Shown here: positions 8,337 to 16,423 of the stretch, piece by piece
How the letters are laid out: every line of letters starts with the position of its first letter
How positions within the stretch are numbered: the first letter of the stretch is position 1
Assembly: GCF_000517625.1 (NCBI RefSeq)
Contig: NZ_CP007055.1
Coordinates: 2,480,001-2,544,000 of the forward strand
Source of the DNA: Halostagnicola larsenii XH-48
GTDB lineage: Archaea > Halobacteriota > Halobacteria > Halobacteriales > Natrialbaceae
Direction: 5' to 3'
Length of the DNA stretch: 64,000 nt
Notes under the pieces: generated by a model
Seen by the model: only the letters and a program-made list of their open reading frames with translations
The model's database searches: none
Told to the model about the DNA's origin: nothing
Translations under genes and position numbers: made by a program

Positions 8337-9200
8337 CTACTTGCTGTTCATCGATTCGCTGGCGATATTTCGGCCGCGCGGTTTCAACGCGACCTCTCTG
8401 CGAACCCGGACCTCCTCTAACACGTCGAGTTCGATCATGCGTTCGTACATCTCCTCGACGTCGTCGATGTCGATGTCCAGAAACTCCGGCACTTCGAACG
8501 GCGATACGCCGGAGTAGATCGCCATCAGCACCTCCTGTTCCTGGCTCGAGAGGTCGATCTGCGAGGCGTTTTTCTCGGCTCCGCGGTCGAGCACGGATTT
8601 CAACATCGCGCAGTTTTGTGCGCCGCCCGAAAGGTAGGTCTGGACGCTGGTACCCTCTTCGGTGTGTTCGGCTTCGACGACCGGTCGTTCCTGCCCGCGA
8701 ACCGCTCGCTCGTCGTTCTCGACGGTCCCGACGTCGTCGACTTCGATCTGGACGAAGTTGCCGTTCTCGACGGCGAAGTTCGCGACGCCCTCGTTGATTT
8801 TGACGCGGGCTTTCTTCCAGGACGAGTCCTGAATCACCCCGCCTTTTACCGCCGGGTGTTTCACCAGGACGATCTCGCCGTCGAGAATCGCCTTCTGGAT
8901 CTGGAGTTCGAACTCCTCGACCTCGCCCATCGAGACCAGGTACACATTCTGGCCGGCGTTGACGCTGATGTAGTCCGATACTTTCGCGATCGTTCGGTTG
9001 ACGTCGTACCGGCCGCGGATAGACTGGATCTGTGCGAGCGGAATCGTCTGCTTCCCGCTGTTGCTCGCGATCACCAGCCGCTTGTTCGAGAGGACGATTC
9101 GGCCGTTCGACCAGTCGGTGTCGGAGAGCTTTCGCCCGTCTTTGACTACCTGCGTAAATTGGCCCGTCACGTCCGCGAGTTTCGTCTCGGATTTGCTCAT
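8337..9200 (-). CDS. cheF: CheF, archaellum-chemotaxis adaptor
   Basis: CheF is the archaea-specific protein that links phosphorylated CheY to the archaellum motor switch (FlaCE/FlaH region). This 287-residue protein has the typical N-terminal PH-like beta-rich half (IVLSNKRLVIASNSGKQTIP, then LAQIQSIRGRYD) and a C-terminal winged-helix-like end (LSSQEQEVLMAIYSG). Its ATG overlaps the TGA of the upstream HEAT-repeat gene by 4 bp. In Halobacterium a CheF gene also sits next to a HEAT-repeat gene, which supports the call. It is about 6 kb from the archaellin genes, with no other che genes in view. Confidence 0.9.
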   Translation of the reverse strand: MSKSETKLADVTGQFTQVVKDGRKLSDTDWSNGRIVLSNKRLVIASNSGKQTIPLAQIQSIRGRYDVNRTIAKVSDYISVNAGQNVYLVSMGEVEEFELQIQKAILDGEIVLVKHPAVKGGVIQDSSWKKARVKINEGVANFAVENGNFVQIEVDDVGTVENDERAVRGQERPVVEAEHTEEGTSVQTYLSGGAQNCAMLKSVLDRGAEKNASQIDLSSQEQEVLMAIYSGVSPFEVPEFLDIDIDDVEEMYERMIELDVLEEVRVRREVALKPRGRNIASESMNSK

Positions 9201-10459
9201 GCGAAGTCACCAGTTGGCGCACCGACGCCGCCGAGTTTCGAAAGCGCCGAAAAGCCGCGCTTGCGTAGTCGATCGTTCTCTACCCGGTCGACGAATCCCG
9301 ACAGCCGGTCTCGCGACGAATCCCCGCCGATCTTCCCGAGGACGAACAGGGCTCGCACGCGGGTTTCCACGTCGGCGTACTCGTTCTCGATGAGATCGAG
9401 CAGTCGCTTTTCTAACCCATTGCCGTCGAGCATCGAGAGGCTCGTCGCAGCGAACTTCGAGGTCATCGGATCGTCGTCGCCCAGGGTGTCGATCAGCGCG
9501 TCCTGGGCCTGATTCCGATGGTCGACGTCGGCGACCCGACCGAGCAACCAGGCCGCGTTCCGGCGCTGGGCGGTCTCGGTACTCTGGGCTAAGATGTCGA
9601 CCAGCGGCTGGACGGACTCGCTGGCGTTGGCTTGCTCTAGCTCGCCGACGATCTTTTCGCGAACCTGGTGGCTCGCGTCCGCGGGCGCTTCCGAGAGCAA
9701 CTGGACCAGAGAGAACATCGCCGTCCGGCGAACCGTATCGGAGTCGTCGCGCAACGCCGCCGCGAGCAGTTCGACCGCCTCGACGCTGCCGAGTCGGCCG
9801 AGCGCGTCGACGGCGATCCGTCTGAGCGTCTCGTCATCGGCGTCGGTGACGCTCGAGAGTTCCCGGATCGCGTTGTCGGTTCCGATGTCCGCGAGCGCGT
9901 AAGCCGCTTCGACGCGCACGTCGTACTGATCCTCGTGGAGGATCTTCGAAAGGCCCGGAACGCTCTCTGCGGTACCAATGCGACCGCATGCCCGGGCGAC
10001 GCGTTTTCGCACTCGAGGATCGGGATCGACGAGCTGGTTGACCAGCGGCCCCACGACGTTGTCCTCGCCGATTTTTCCGAGCCCCGTCGCGGCGGCCATT
10101 CGCAGTTCGGGACGGTCGGCGCCCAAACTCTGTGCGAGCGCCTGTGCCTTCTTCCACTCTGCGACCTCCTCGAGTTCCTGGCCGATGATCTCGCCGATGA
10201 GCTGTTCCAGCGCCGCCTGGCCGTACTGGTCGAGCGCGTCGATCGCGCTCGCTCGAACGTCCTCGCTCTCGTCTTCGTTCGCCGCGACCACCAGCGCATC
10301 GATGATCTCGTCTCTCGGAAATTTGCTGTCGGCTTCCTGGGGTTCGAGACTGCCGATTATCTCGGCCGTTCGGCTCCGTACGTTCGGGTTCGAGCTCGTC
10401 TCGAGGAGCCCGACGAGTTTCTCGAAATCCGCGTTCCGCTCGAGTTCGAATAGCGTCAT
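9197..10459 (-). CDS. HEAT-repeat taxis protein paired with CheF
   Basis: 420 residues built of about ten HEAT/PBS-lyase-like helical repeats (for example DPRVRKRVARACGRIGTAES and DQYDVRVEAAYALADIGTD). The protein is probably a scaffold. Homologs next to cheF in Halobacterium interact with Che and archaellum proteins, so a role in motor-switch signalling is likely. ATG at 10459 (MTLFELERNADFEKL) follows a GGAAGGTGAT ribosome-site-like stretch and a TATA-like GATTAAG near 10533. The open frame extends to 10552 but that extension is not protein-like. It is coupled to cheF by a 4-bp overlap. Confidence 0.87.
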   Translation of the reverse strand: MTLFELERNADFEKLVGLLETSSNPNVRSRTAEIIGSLEPQEADSKFPRDEIIDALVVAANEDESEDVRASAIDALDQYGQAALEQLIGEIIGQELEEVAEWKKAQALAQSLGADRPELRMAAATGLGKIGEDNVVGPLVNQLVDPDPRVRKRVARACGRIGTAESVPGLSKILHEDQYDVRVEAAYALADIGTDNAIRELSSVTDADDETLRRIAVDALGRLGSVEAVELLAAALRDDSDTVRRTAMFSLVQLLSEAPADASHQVREKIVGELEQANASESVQPLVDILAQSTETAQRRNAAWLLGRVADVDHRNQAQDALIDTLGDDDPMTSKFAATSLSMLDGNGLEKRLLDLIENEYADVETRVRALFVLGKIGGDSSRDRLSGFVDRVENDRLRKRGFSALSKLGGVGAPTGDFA

Positions 10460-10556
10460 TGTTGCGTTATCACCTTCCTCGAGGGGAATGTCCCACCGGC
10501 CGATACATGGGCAGTTATCTCCCCCACCTGTACTTAATCTTGTCTTTGACATTTGA

Positions 10557-10574
10557 CACGCCCAGGTTGGCGTG
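10557..10574. repeat. Perfect 6-bp hairpin between divergent functions
   Basis: CACGCC-CAGGTT-GGCGTG lies between the start of the HEAT-repeat gene and the stop of the Tat lipoprotein gene. It may act as a terminator-like stem or an operator near the HEAT gene promoter. Confidence 0.3.
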
Positions 10575-10617
10575 ACGTCCGACGAACCGCCTCGTGGGCC
10601 GAAGTCGCCGGACCGTG

Positions 10618-11445
10618 TTATTCCCCATCGCTCTCGTTGTCGCTCGACTCCCCGTCAGCCGTGGAGTCGCTTCCTTCGGATGATTCGGTCTCGTCGTCGG
10701 ACACATCCTCGTTGTCGGATCCGCCCTCGTCGGATTCAGTATCATCCGTCTCGCCTGCCTCGCCGGACGTTTCGTTTCCATCCGTGTCGGATCCGTCATC
10801 CGCGGATGGGTCGCTTTCGTTCGAAGCCTCGCCGCCGGGTTCGTCGCCGTCCTCGTAGGCTTTCGACTGCATGATCGTCCCCCACAGCTGATTTTCGTCG
10901 ATCTCGTCGTCGAGGTACTGGGTGACCCACTCGGTCTTGACGCCCCAGCCCGTCGCCTGTTCGTCGAACGGTTCGACGATTTCGGTGTAGAGGTTCTCGA
11001 GCGAGGAGCCGTGGTCGATCAGTTCCTGATACGCCTGGTAGATAACGACGATCTCTTCGTTGGATTCGGCGATCGTCCCGGCGCTCGAGTCGTAGAACAG
11101 ATCGAGACGGTTTTCGTCCGGATCGTGATAGAGTTCGTCGACGACGATATCGTGTTCTTCGATCAAGTGATAGAACTCGCCCGGCGTCGCGTCGGGATTC
11201 TCGCCTGGGTCTTCCGGTTCGACGAGCTGCTGTCCTGCAGACCCCTCGAGACCCGGAATTGACCCGAGACAGCCGGCAACCGCTCCCAGCGAAAGCGTTC
11301 CGACGCCCGCAAGGGCGCTTCGGCGGCTGAGTGTGCGCGTCGCTCGAGTCGTGTCGTTCGTCCGAATCGACCGCGACGACCCGGAACCAGCGTCCAACTC
11401 GCCATCGTCATCGTCCTTGCTGGGAGAGTCGACTTCCCGTGACAT
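10618..11445 (-). CDS. Tat-exported lipoprotein with a highly acidic tail
   Basis: A 275-residue protein with a twin-arginine motif (SRRSALAGVGTLSLGAVAGC). The Cys of AGC at about residue 59 is a lipobox, so the mature protein would be lipid-anchored outside the membrane. The middle ~125 residues form a compact helical region of unknown fold (EFYHLIEEHDIVVDELYHDP). The last ~75 residues are almost only Asp, Glu, Ser, Gly and Thr. The 44-residue acidic stretch before the Tat motif is unusually long. It is divergent from the large surface protein, with 142 bp shared upstream, so they may be co-regulated. Family not recognised with certainty. Confidence 0.75.
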   Translation of the reverse strand: MSREVDSPSKDDDDGELDAGSGSSRSIRTNDTTRATRTLSRRSALAGVGTLSLGAVAGCLGSIPGLEGSAGQQLVEPEDPGENPDATPGEFYHLIEEHDIVVDELYHDPDENRLDLFYDSSAGTIAESNEEIVVIYQAYQELIDHGSSLENLYTEIVEPFDEQATGWGVKTEWVTQYLDDEIDENQLWGTIMQSKAYEDGDEPGGEASNESDPSADDGSDTDGNETSGEAGETDDTESDEGGSDNEDVSDDETESSEGSDSTADGESSDNESDGE

Positions 11446-11587
11446 CTATACGTCAGCGTTGCACCAACTACGTAAAAAGCGCGTTGGCCGTCTGAACAAT
11501 ACACGTCAGATCGAAGATAATAATCGCCCAGAGAGTATTTCAACACCCCATCCAAACAGAGTGAAACATACGATTGGTGTCGTTTGG

Positions 11588-14164
11588 ATGAGAACGAATC
11601 CGCTCCCGCACTCGCTAGTCAGTTCCGATAGATACGTCGCTTTTTACGTACGCGTTCGAACACGAACGCAATCGACTCGGAACGTGTTCGCTCGAGGAAC
11701 GCGGTACACGCTCGCAATACTGATCGCACTCGCGTTCGGGTTCGCGCTGCTCGGGCTCGCAGTCGGTACGGGTACCGCTGCAATTGGGCAGACTGATGGT
11801 TTCGGTGGGCTCGAATCCGTCGAACCGCTCGCGGACGGAAACGAAACACAAAGCCAAGTGGCCCTCGTGGAGGAACCGTTTACCGACCCGAGATACAACG
11901 ACCGCGTCCTCGTAACGTTCGACGGAAGCGTCGTTAGGGGCGAACATGCAACCGCTGAAGAAACGCCCGAAAACCCATCGCTCTCGGTTGGTGGCGATCC
12001 TGTCGTCAGTAGTGACGGGAGTGTCAAAGTACTAGATGGAGACCACGTGACAGTTGGCGAGAGTGGCGTCACAGAAAATTCAGCGGGAGAGATCGTCACC
12101 GGCGATACTGGACAGGCGCTGACAGTTGACGGCAACGGAACCGTCCGCGCAGGTGAAGATGGCCCCGTCGCCGAAGCTGGCGGAACGACGCTTGAATACG
12201 AACACTACGACGAGGCGATACCTGTAGTCGAGTTTGGCGACAGCACCAACGTTTCTGAAGGGGAACAACTCTCGACCACCGTCGACGTGACCAACGTTGG
12301 ATACGGCAGCATAGAAGATGAAATCAAACTCGAGGGAGTCGACACCAACGGAAGCTACGACAGTATACAGATCGGAGACGTAGACTACGAGGAGATAGCC
12401 GGCGGCGACACCGACTCCCTAACGTTCGAGCACACCCTCGTGGCAGGAGACCATCAGATAGACGAACTCCGTCTCGGCATCAGTTCTCAGCAGTTCACGG
12501 AACCGATCGATATCACGAAATCGGAAATCGCGATCACGAACGTCGAGACCAACGATCCGGTCGAGGGAGAAACCCTCACCGTCGAAGCCGACCTCGAGCG
12601 ACGGGGAGCACTGGATCTCGACGACCGAACTCTGACGTTCTCGGTCGACGGAACTGAGGTTGACTCGCGGGCGATCACACTCGCGGAGGGCGCGAGCATC
12701 ACCGAGGAGTTCAGTTACGAGACGGACGAGAGCAACGCCTCGACGGTCGACGTGGAGGTCGCAGTGCCGGAGGATTCGAATACGGCGGCGGAGACGGTCA
12801 CCGTCGTCTCGGGGGATGAGCACAACGAGAGTATGACGGCGACCATCACCAACGAGCCGATCGCGAACCTCTCGGCGGAATTCGAGGTCGTCGCAGCCAT
12901 CGACTACGACGGGGATGTTCCGGGCGGCGAAACCGTCGTGCCCACAACCTTCCGCATCGACGGATCGATCGAAGAGGAGCGGAACGTCACCGTCGAGGAT
13001 GGTTCGGCCACCGAAGAGACGTTCTCGACGTATCTCACCGACGAGTCCGTACCGCTGACGAACGTCTCGGTCGAAACGCCGGGTCGGAGCGATACGCTCG
13101 AGTTCGAGCGAAACCTGACGACGGCATTCGCCGATGTCGACGAGTCGTTCAGTTCAGAAGAGACGCTAGATGCGGTCGTCACCGTTGAGAACGACGGCGA
13201 CACGCCGGAGGTCGTCGAACTCACGGTGTCGGTCGACGCTCCCGACGGCGTCGACGGCGACGGCAGCGAGACGCAGACGGTTTCGGTGAACCCGTCCGAA
13301 TCGGTCGAATCGGAGTTCGCCTTCGAGCCGACCGAGGACGCGCCATCGGACCTCGAACTCACGGCGGAGACGAACGGCTCGAGCGAGCCGGCGACGGCGA
13401 CGGCGACCCGGCCGACGTTTACGATCGAAGACGTCGGTCTCGAGGGAGCCGACAACGCGAATTCGGGGCTGAACATGAGCGGGAACGTGACGAACGCGGG
13501 CGAGCTACCCGATAGCCAGTCCGTCCAGTTTACTCTGGATGGCGAACTCGTCGGCGAGGAGACCGTCTCGCTTGCCGCCGGGGAGTCGAAAACGGTCGAA
13601 ACTGCGATCGAGCCGCCGGCGGAAAACGGCGAGTACGAGTACGGCATGACGGCCAACAACGAGAGCGCAGGCGCAGCCGAATCAGCCGAGGGAAGCGCAC
13701 AGATCGACGTCTCCGGCCAGTCGATTCTCGATCGGGTCTCCTCGTTCGCCCTGCCGCTGGCGCTGCTGGCACTGCTCGCGCTCCTCGCGATCGGTGTCGT
13801 CGCACTCAAGTACCGTGACGATCCCGAAGCGCTCCAGGCGCAGGTGCTCGCGGCGAAATCGCGCGTGCAAAACGCCGTGCAGGGGGTCGTTGGAGGGGGC
13901 GGAAGCGTCATCGTCGAGAACGGCCTGCCGAGGGATTCGACGGTCCGGTTGCAGGTCAAAGACGAGAACGGGGTCGTGTTCCAGGAGGACCTCCAGCTCG
14001 CGGACGGAGAACAACGAAAGTTCCCGTCGCTTCCGGGCGACGGCCAGTTCGAAGTCGGCGTCGGCGTCGACGACGTCGCCTCACACTCGGAGGTGTTCCA
14101 GGCCAACGCCACCGACGTGGGGGTCGTCCTCCAGCCCAACGGGATTACGATCGCCGAACTGTGA
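11588..14164 (+). CDS. Large membrane-anchored surface protein with Ig-like repeats and a cytoplasmic domain
   Basis: 858 residues. Residues ~42-64 are a hydrophobic signal/anchor. About residues 70-715 are Thr/Glu/Asp-rich and contain at least four ~110-residue CARDB-like beta-sandwich repeats (recurring VEVxNDGDTPE... and ...VSLAAGESKTVE patterns). These carry many N-x-S/T sequons. Residues ~718-739 (LALLALLALLAIGVVAL) span the membrane, and ~119 residues follow, including a small all-beta domain (GGSVIVENGLPRDSTVRLQV). The intracellular end is unusual for S-layer-like proteins and suggests a sensor or export role, which is inference. The ATG at 11588 is chosen because upstream codons are not protein-like. 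Confidence 0.75.
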   Translation: MRTNPLPHSLVSSDRYVAFYVRVRTRTQSTRNVFARGTRYTLAILIALAFGFALLGLAVGTGTAAIGQTDGFGGLESVEPLADGNETQSQVALVEEPFTDPRYNDRVLVTFDGSVVRGEHATAEETPENPSLSVGGDPVVSSDGSVKVLDGDHVTVGESGVTENSAGEIVTGDTGQALTVDGNGTVRAGEDGPVAEAGGTTLEYEHYDEAIPVVEFGDSTNVSEGEQLSTTVDVTNVGYGSIEDEIKLEGVDTNGSYDSIQIGDVDYEEIAGGDTDSLTFEHTLVAGDHQIDELRLGISSQQFTEPIDITKSEIAITNVETNDPVEGETLTVEADLERRGALDLDDRTLTFSVDGTEVDSRAITLAEGASITEEFSYETDESNASTVDVEVAVPEDSNTAAETVTVVSGDEHNESMTATITNEPIANLSAEFEVVAAIDYDGDVPGGETVVPTTFRIDGSIEEERNVTVEDGSATEETFSTYLTDESVPLTNVSVETPGRSDTLEFERNLTTAFADVDESFSSEETLDAVVTVENDGDTPEVVELTVSVDAPDGVDGDGSETQTVSVNPSESVESEFAFEPTEDAPSDLELTAETNGSSEPATATATRPTFTIEDVGLEGADNANSGLNMSGNVTNAGELPDSQSVQFTLDGELVGEETVSLAAGESKTVETAIEPPAENGEYEYGMTANNESAGAAESAEGSAQIDVSGQSILDRVSSFALPLALLALLALLAIGVVALKYRDDPEALQAQVLAAKSRVQNAVQGVVGGGGSVIVENGLPRDSTVRLQVKDENGVVFQEDLQLADGEQRKFPSLPGDGQFEVGVGVDDVASHSEVFQANATDVGVVLQPNGITIAEL

Positions 14165-14197
14165 GCGGGCTGGGCCACGACGGACGAATTTTTGCCG

Positions 14198-14749
14198 TTA
14201 CTCGAGACGGACCCGTTCGGGCTCGAAATACCCGTCTCCATCGCCACGCTGACGATCCGTCTCGGGCGCTGCGCGTTCGACGCCGACTCCATCGCGCCAA
14301 CGCCAGGAACCGGTTTGCGCTGTCCGCTCGCTCCCGGCCGATGCGCCGTCAGTACTCGACGAACCGGAACCGTCTCCATCCGACGAACGACCCCCGATAG
14401 CTCCGGACACGTCCTCGAGCGAGACGATGACGTACGACCGATCGGGCCAGGTCGCCAACGCCGCGTCCGTGTCACTCGGCTCGGACGGCCCTCGAGGATG
14501 AGAGTGAACGAAGCCGACGATGTCGTCGCCTCGCTCGTCGAGTCGATCGAAAACCTCGAGTTGCGCCTCCGGATCGATCCGGTATCGCGTCCGCGGCCGC
14601 TCGGCGACGTTTTCGGCTGGGTAGTACGAGCGAACACGGCTGTGGTCGACGCCGAACGAACCGCCCAGAACGCCGCAGATTTCCGCCGGCGCGCCGGCTC
14701 GAGCGGCCGCTTCGATCTCGTCTCGGACGGCGGTCGGAAGTTCGATCAC
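14198..14749 (-). CDS. JAMM/MPN+ metalloprotease (desampylase type)
   Basis: A zinc isopeptidase expected to remove ubiquitin-like SAMP proteins from targets. The full JAMM motif is present: Glu23, then His82-Ser-His84-Pro, seven residues, Ser92 and Asp95 (HSHPRGPSEPSDTD). The catalytic domain ends near residue 120. Residues 115-183 are a Ser/Gly/Asp-rich low-complexity tail that is longer than in HvJAMM1-type enzymes. The start is GTG at 14749. It is followed by the BtuF-like gene upstream in the same direction (48 bp apart). Confidence 0.88.
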   Translation of the reverse strand: MIELPTAVRDEIEAAARAGAPAEICGVLGGSFGVDHSRVRSYYPAENVAERPRTRYRIDPEAQLEVFDRLDERGDDIVGFVHSHPRGPSEPSDTDAALATWPDRSYVIVSLEDVSGAIGGRSSDGDGSGSSSTDGASAGSERTAQTGSWRWRDGVGVERAAPETDRQRGDGDGYFEPERVRLE

Positions 14750-14797
14750 GGTTCGATCACGTCTCGAACGCGTCGACGCGGTCGTTCGGCAGCAGGC

Positions 14798-15766
14798 TCA
14801 CGCTCGCGCACCTCCAAGGCGCTCGAGCGGGAGCGCAACCGACTCATCGGGTGCGCGCTCGAACCGATCCGGCGAAACGATCGGCGCGAGCGCCTCGAGC
14901 GTGTCGACCAGCCGCGGGCCGGGTCGGTTGAGGTAGTGGTTGCCGTCCATCGCCCAGACGCGGTCGTTCCGAACGGCCGAAAGCTCCGCCCACCCCTCGA
15001 GCGCCGTCAGATCCTCGAGGTTCGCGGCCGTCTGCGCGAGGTCGAATCCACACGGGGCGACAACGAGGACTTCGGGATCGTACGCGCGGATTTCGCTCCA
15101 CTCGCGGGGTCTCGAACGCTCGCCGGGGGCGGCCAGTCCGTAGTCGCCGCCGGCCCACTCGAGGAGTTCCGCCGTCCAGTGGCCCGCAACCATAACGGGA
15201 TCGGTCCAGTCGAACACGGCGACGCGGGGCCGATCGCTCGAGTCAACCGCGTCGTCTCGGTGCCGCCTCGAATCGTGGCGTTCGTCGCTCGTTCGGGATC
15301 GAACCGCGTCGATTCGGTTCTCGAGGTCGTCGATCACTTCGCGGGCTCGTTCGGCCTGCCCAGTCACCTCGCCGATGCGCTCGATGTCGCCCAACACGTC
15401 GCCGACGGTGTGGGGGTCGGTCGTCAGAATTTCCGGCTCGGCATCGATGCGTTCGACCGCGTTCTCGATAACGACCTCGTCGACCGCACAGACGTCGCAG
15501 ATCCCCTGCGTGACGATCAGATCGGGATCGAGCGCCCCGAGCGTCTCGAGGTCGACGTCGTAGACGCCGTCGCCCTCGGCGACCGACTCGAGGACCTGCC
15601 GGTCGATCTCGGAACTCGCGGCGGTGGCGTCGACGCTCGAGGCCGTCACCGCCGGCAGCGATCGAACCAACGGCGGATAATCGCATTCGTGGGAGACCCC
15701 CACCGGCTCGAGACCGAGCGCGGTCACGATCTCGGTCGCTGACGGCAGGGTCGTGACGATTCGCAT
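14798..15766 (-). CDS. BtuF-like cobalamin/metal-binding protein without signal peptide
   Basis: 322 residues of the helical-backbone metal receptor fold (TroA/BtuF-like). It begins MRIVTTLPSATEIVTALGLE directly, has the GICDVCAVDEVV loop, and has a long central helix around residues 130-160. No signal or lipobox is present, so unlike true ABC-transporter binding proteins it should be cytoplasmic. Such signal-less copies are widespread in haloarchaea and are annotated as cobalamin-binding, but their role is unproven. Residues 155-175 form an Arg/Asp-rich insertion. Confidence 0.8.
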   Translation of the reverse strand: MRIVTTLPSATEIVTALGLEPVGVSHECDYPPLVRSLPAVTASSVDATAASSEIDRQVLESVAEGDGVYDVDLETLGALDPDLIVTQGICDVCAVDEVVIENAVERIDAEPEILTTDPHTVGDVLGDIERIGEVTGQAERAREVIDDLENRIDAVRSRTSDERHDSRRHRDDAVDSSDRPRVAVFDWTDPVMVAGHWTAELLEWAGGDYGLAAPGERSRPREWSEIRAYDPEVLVVAPCGFDLAQTAANLEDLTALEGWAELSAVRNDRVWAMDGNHYLNRPGPRLVDTLEALAPIVSPDRFERAPDESVALPLERLGGARA

Positions 15767-15852
15767 AGCTGGCTAGTCGGACTGCAGGCCTAAAAACGAG
15801 ATCACTCGAGGCTGGCTCGGGGGTTCGAGTCGGCGAGCTCCTGCCCGCTCGC

Positions 15853-16311
15853 TTACCGCTCGGGAGAGTCCTCTTCGATGTCGAACTCGTCGGTCTCGAG
15901 TTCGTCGCCGTCGACGTCGACGGTTCCGTCCTCGATTTCGATGACGACCCCCTCATCCGACGGCTCGCCGCGGCCGAGGACGCTCTTGGCGGCCGATTCG
16001 GTTTGCTCGTTGATCGCCCACGCAAAGCGCAGGACCGTCTCGAAGTCGGTGCCGGCGGCGCGACCGACGCCGTCGTTCGCGAGTTCGCCGAGACTCTGTG
16101 CGCCCTCCGGATGGAGGTACTGGATCGGGTGATCGTTCGGAACCTCCTGGAGGTCGACATCGAACGACCACAGGTACGGCAGCAACTGGACGGCGTACCC
16201 GTGCGGTTTCGGCGCTCGCCGCCCGGCGGCGGTTAGCGCGACTGTCGCGGCCGTACTTTCAGCGCTCGTATCGTAGTAGACCCCCTTGAGGCCCGGAATT
16301 GAAACTTTCAC
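15853..16311 (-). CDS. Conserved haloarchaeal protein of unknown function
   Basis: 152 residues starting at GTG (16311). The first half is mixed alpha/beta (MKVSIPGLKGVYYDTSAEST, then AVQLLPYLWSFDVDLQEVPN). A helical stretch follows, and a terminal run of Glu/Asp-rich residues (GTVDVDGDELETDEFDIEED). There is no cysteine cluster, membrane segment or catalytic motif that I recognise. It is the last gene of a minus-strand set after the M32 peptidase. A TATA-like TATAGAC at about 16345 would give a short leader. Confidence 0.6.
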   Translation of the reverse strand: MKVSIPGLKGVYYDTSAESTAATVALTAAGRRAPKPHGYAVQLLPYLWSFDVDLQEVPNDHPIQYLHPEGAQSLGELANDGVGRAAGTDFETVLRFAWAINEQTESAAKSVLGRGEPSDEGVVIEIEDGTVDVDGDELETDEFDIEEDSPER

Positions 16312-16360
16312 GAGCGGATCCTAGGGGCACCTACTCGAGAGTCTATACCCGGCACTGCCA

Positions 16361-16378
16361 ACCCCGTTTTATCGGGGT
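16361..16378. repeat. Hairpin between the unknown gene and the M32 peptidase
   Basis: ACCCCG-TTTTAT-CGGGGT is a perfect 6-bp stem. It lies just past the stop of the M32 peptidase gene and could end its transcript. It could also be an operator with a TATA-like core for the downstream gene. Confidence 0.3.
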
Positions 16379-16423
16379 GGGTACGCCCGGCGATTGCTCG
16401 ACGGCGACGACTCCGCGGGCGGT

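Noticed and set aside
12904-14637. 577-codon ORF antisense to the surface protein
   Set aside because: Ser/Arg/Thr-rich shadow frame typical of high-GC coding DNA; the sense frame has clear domains.
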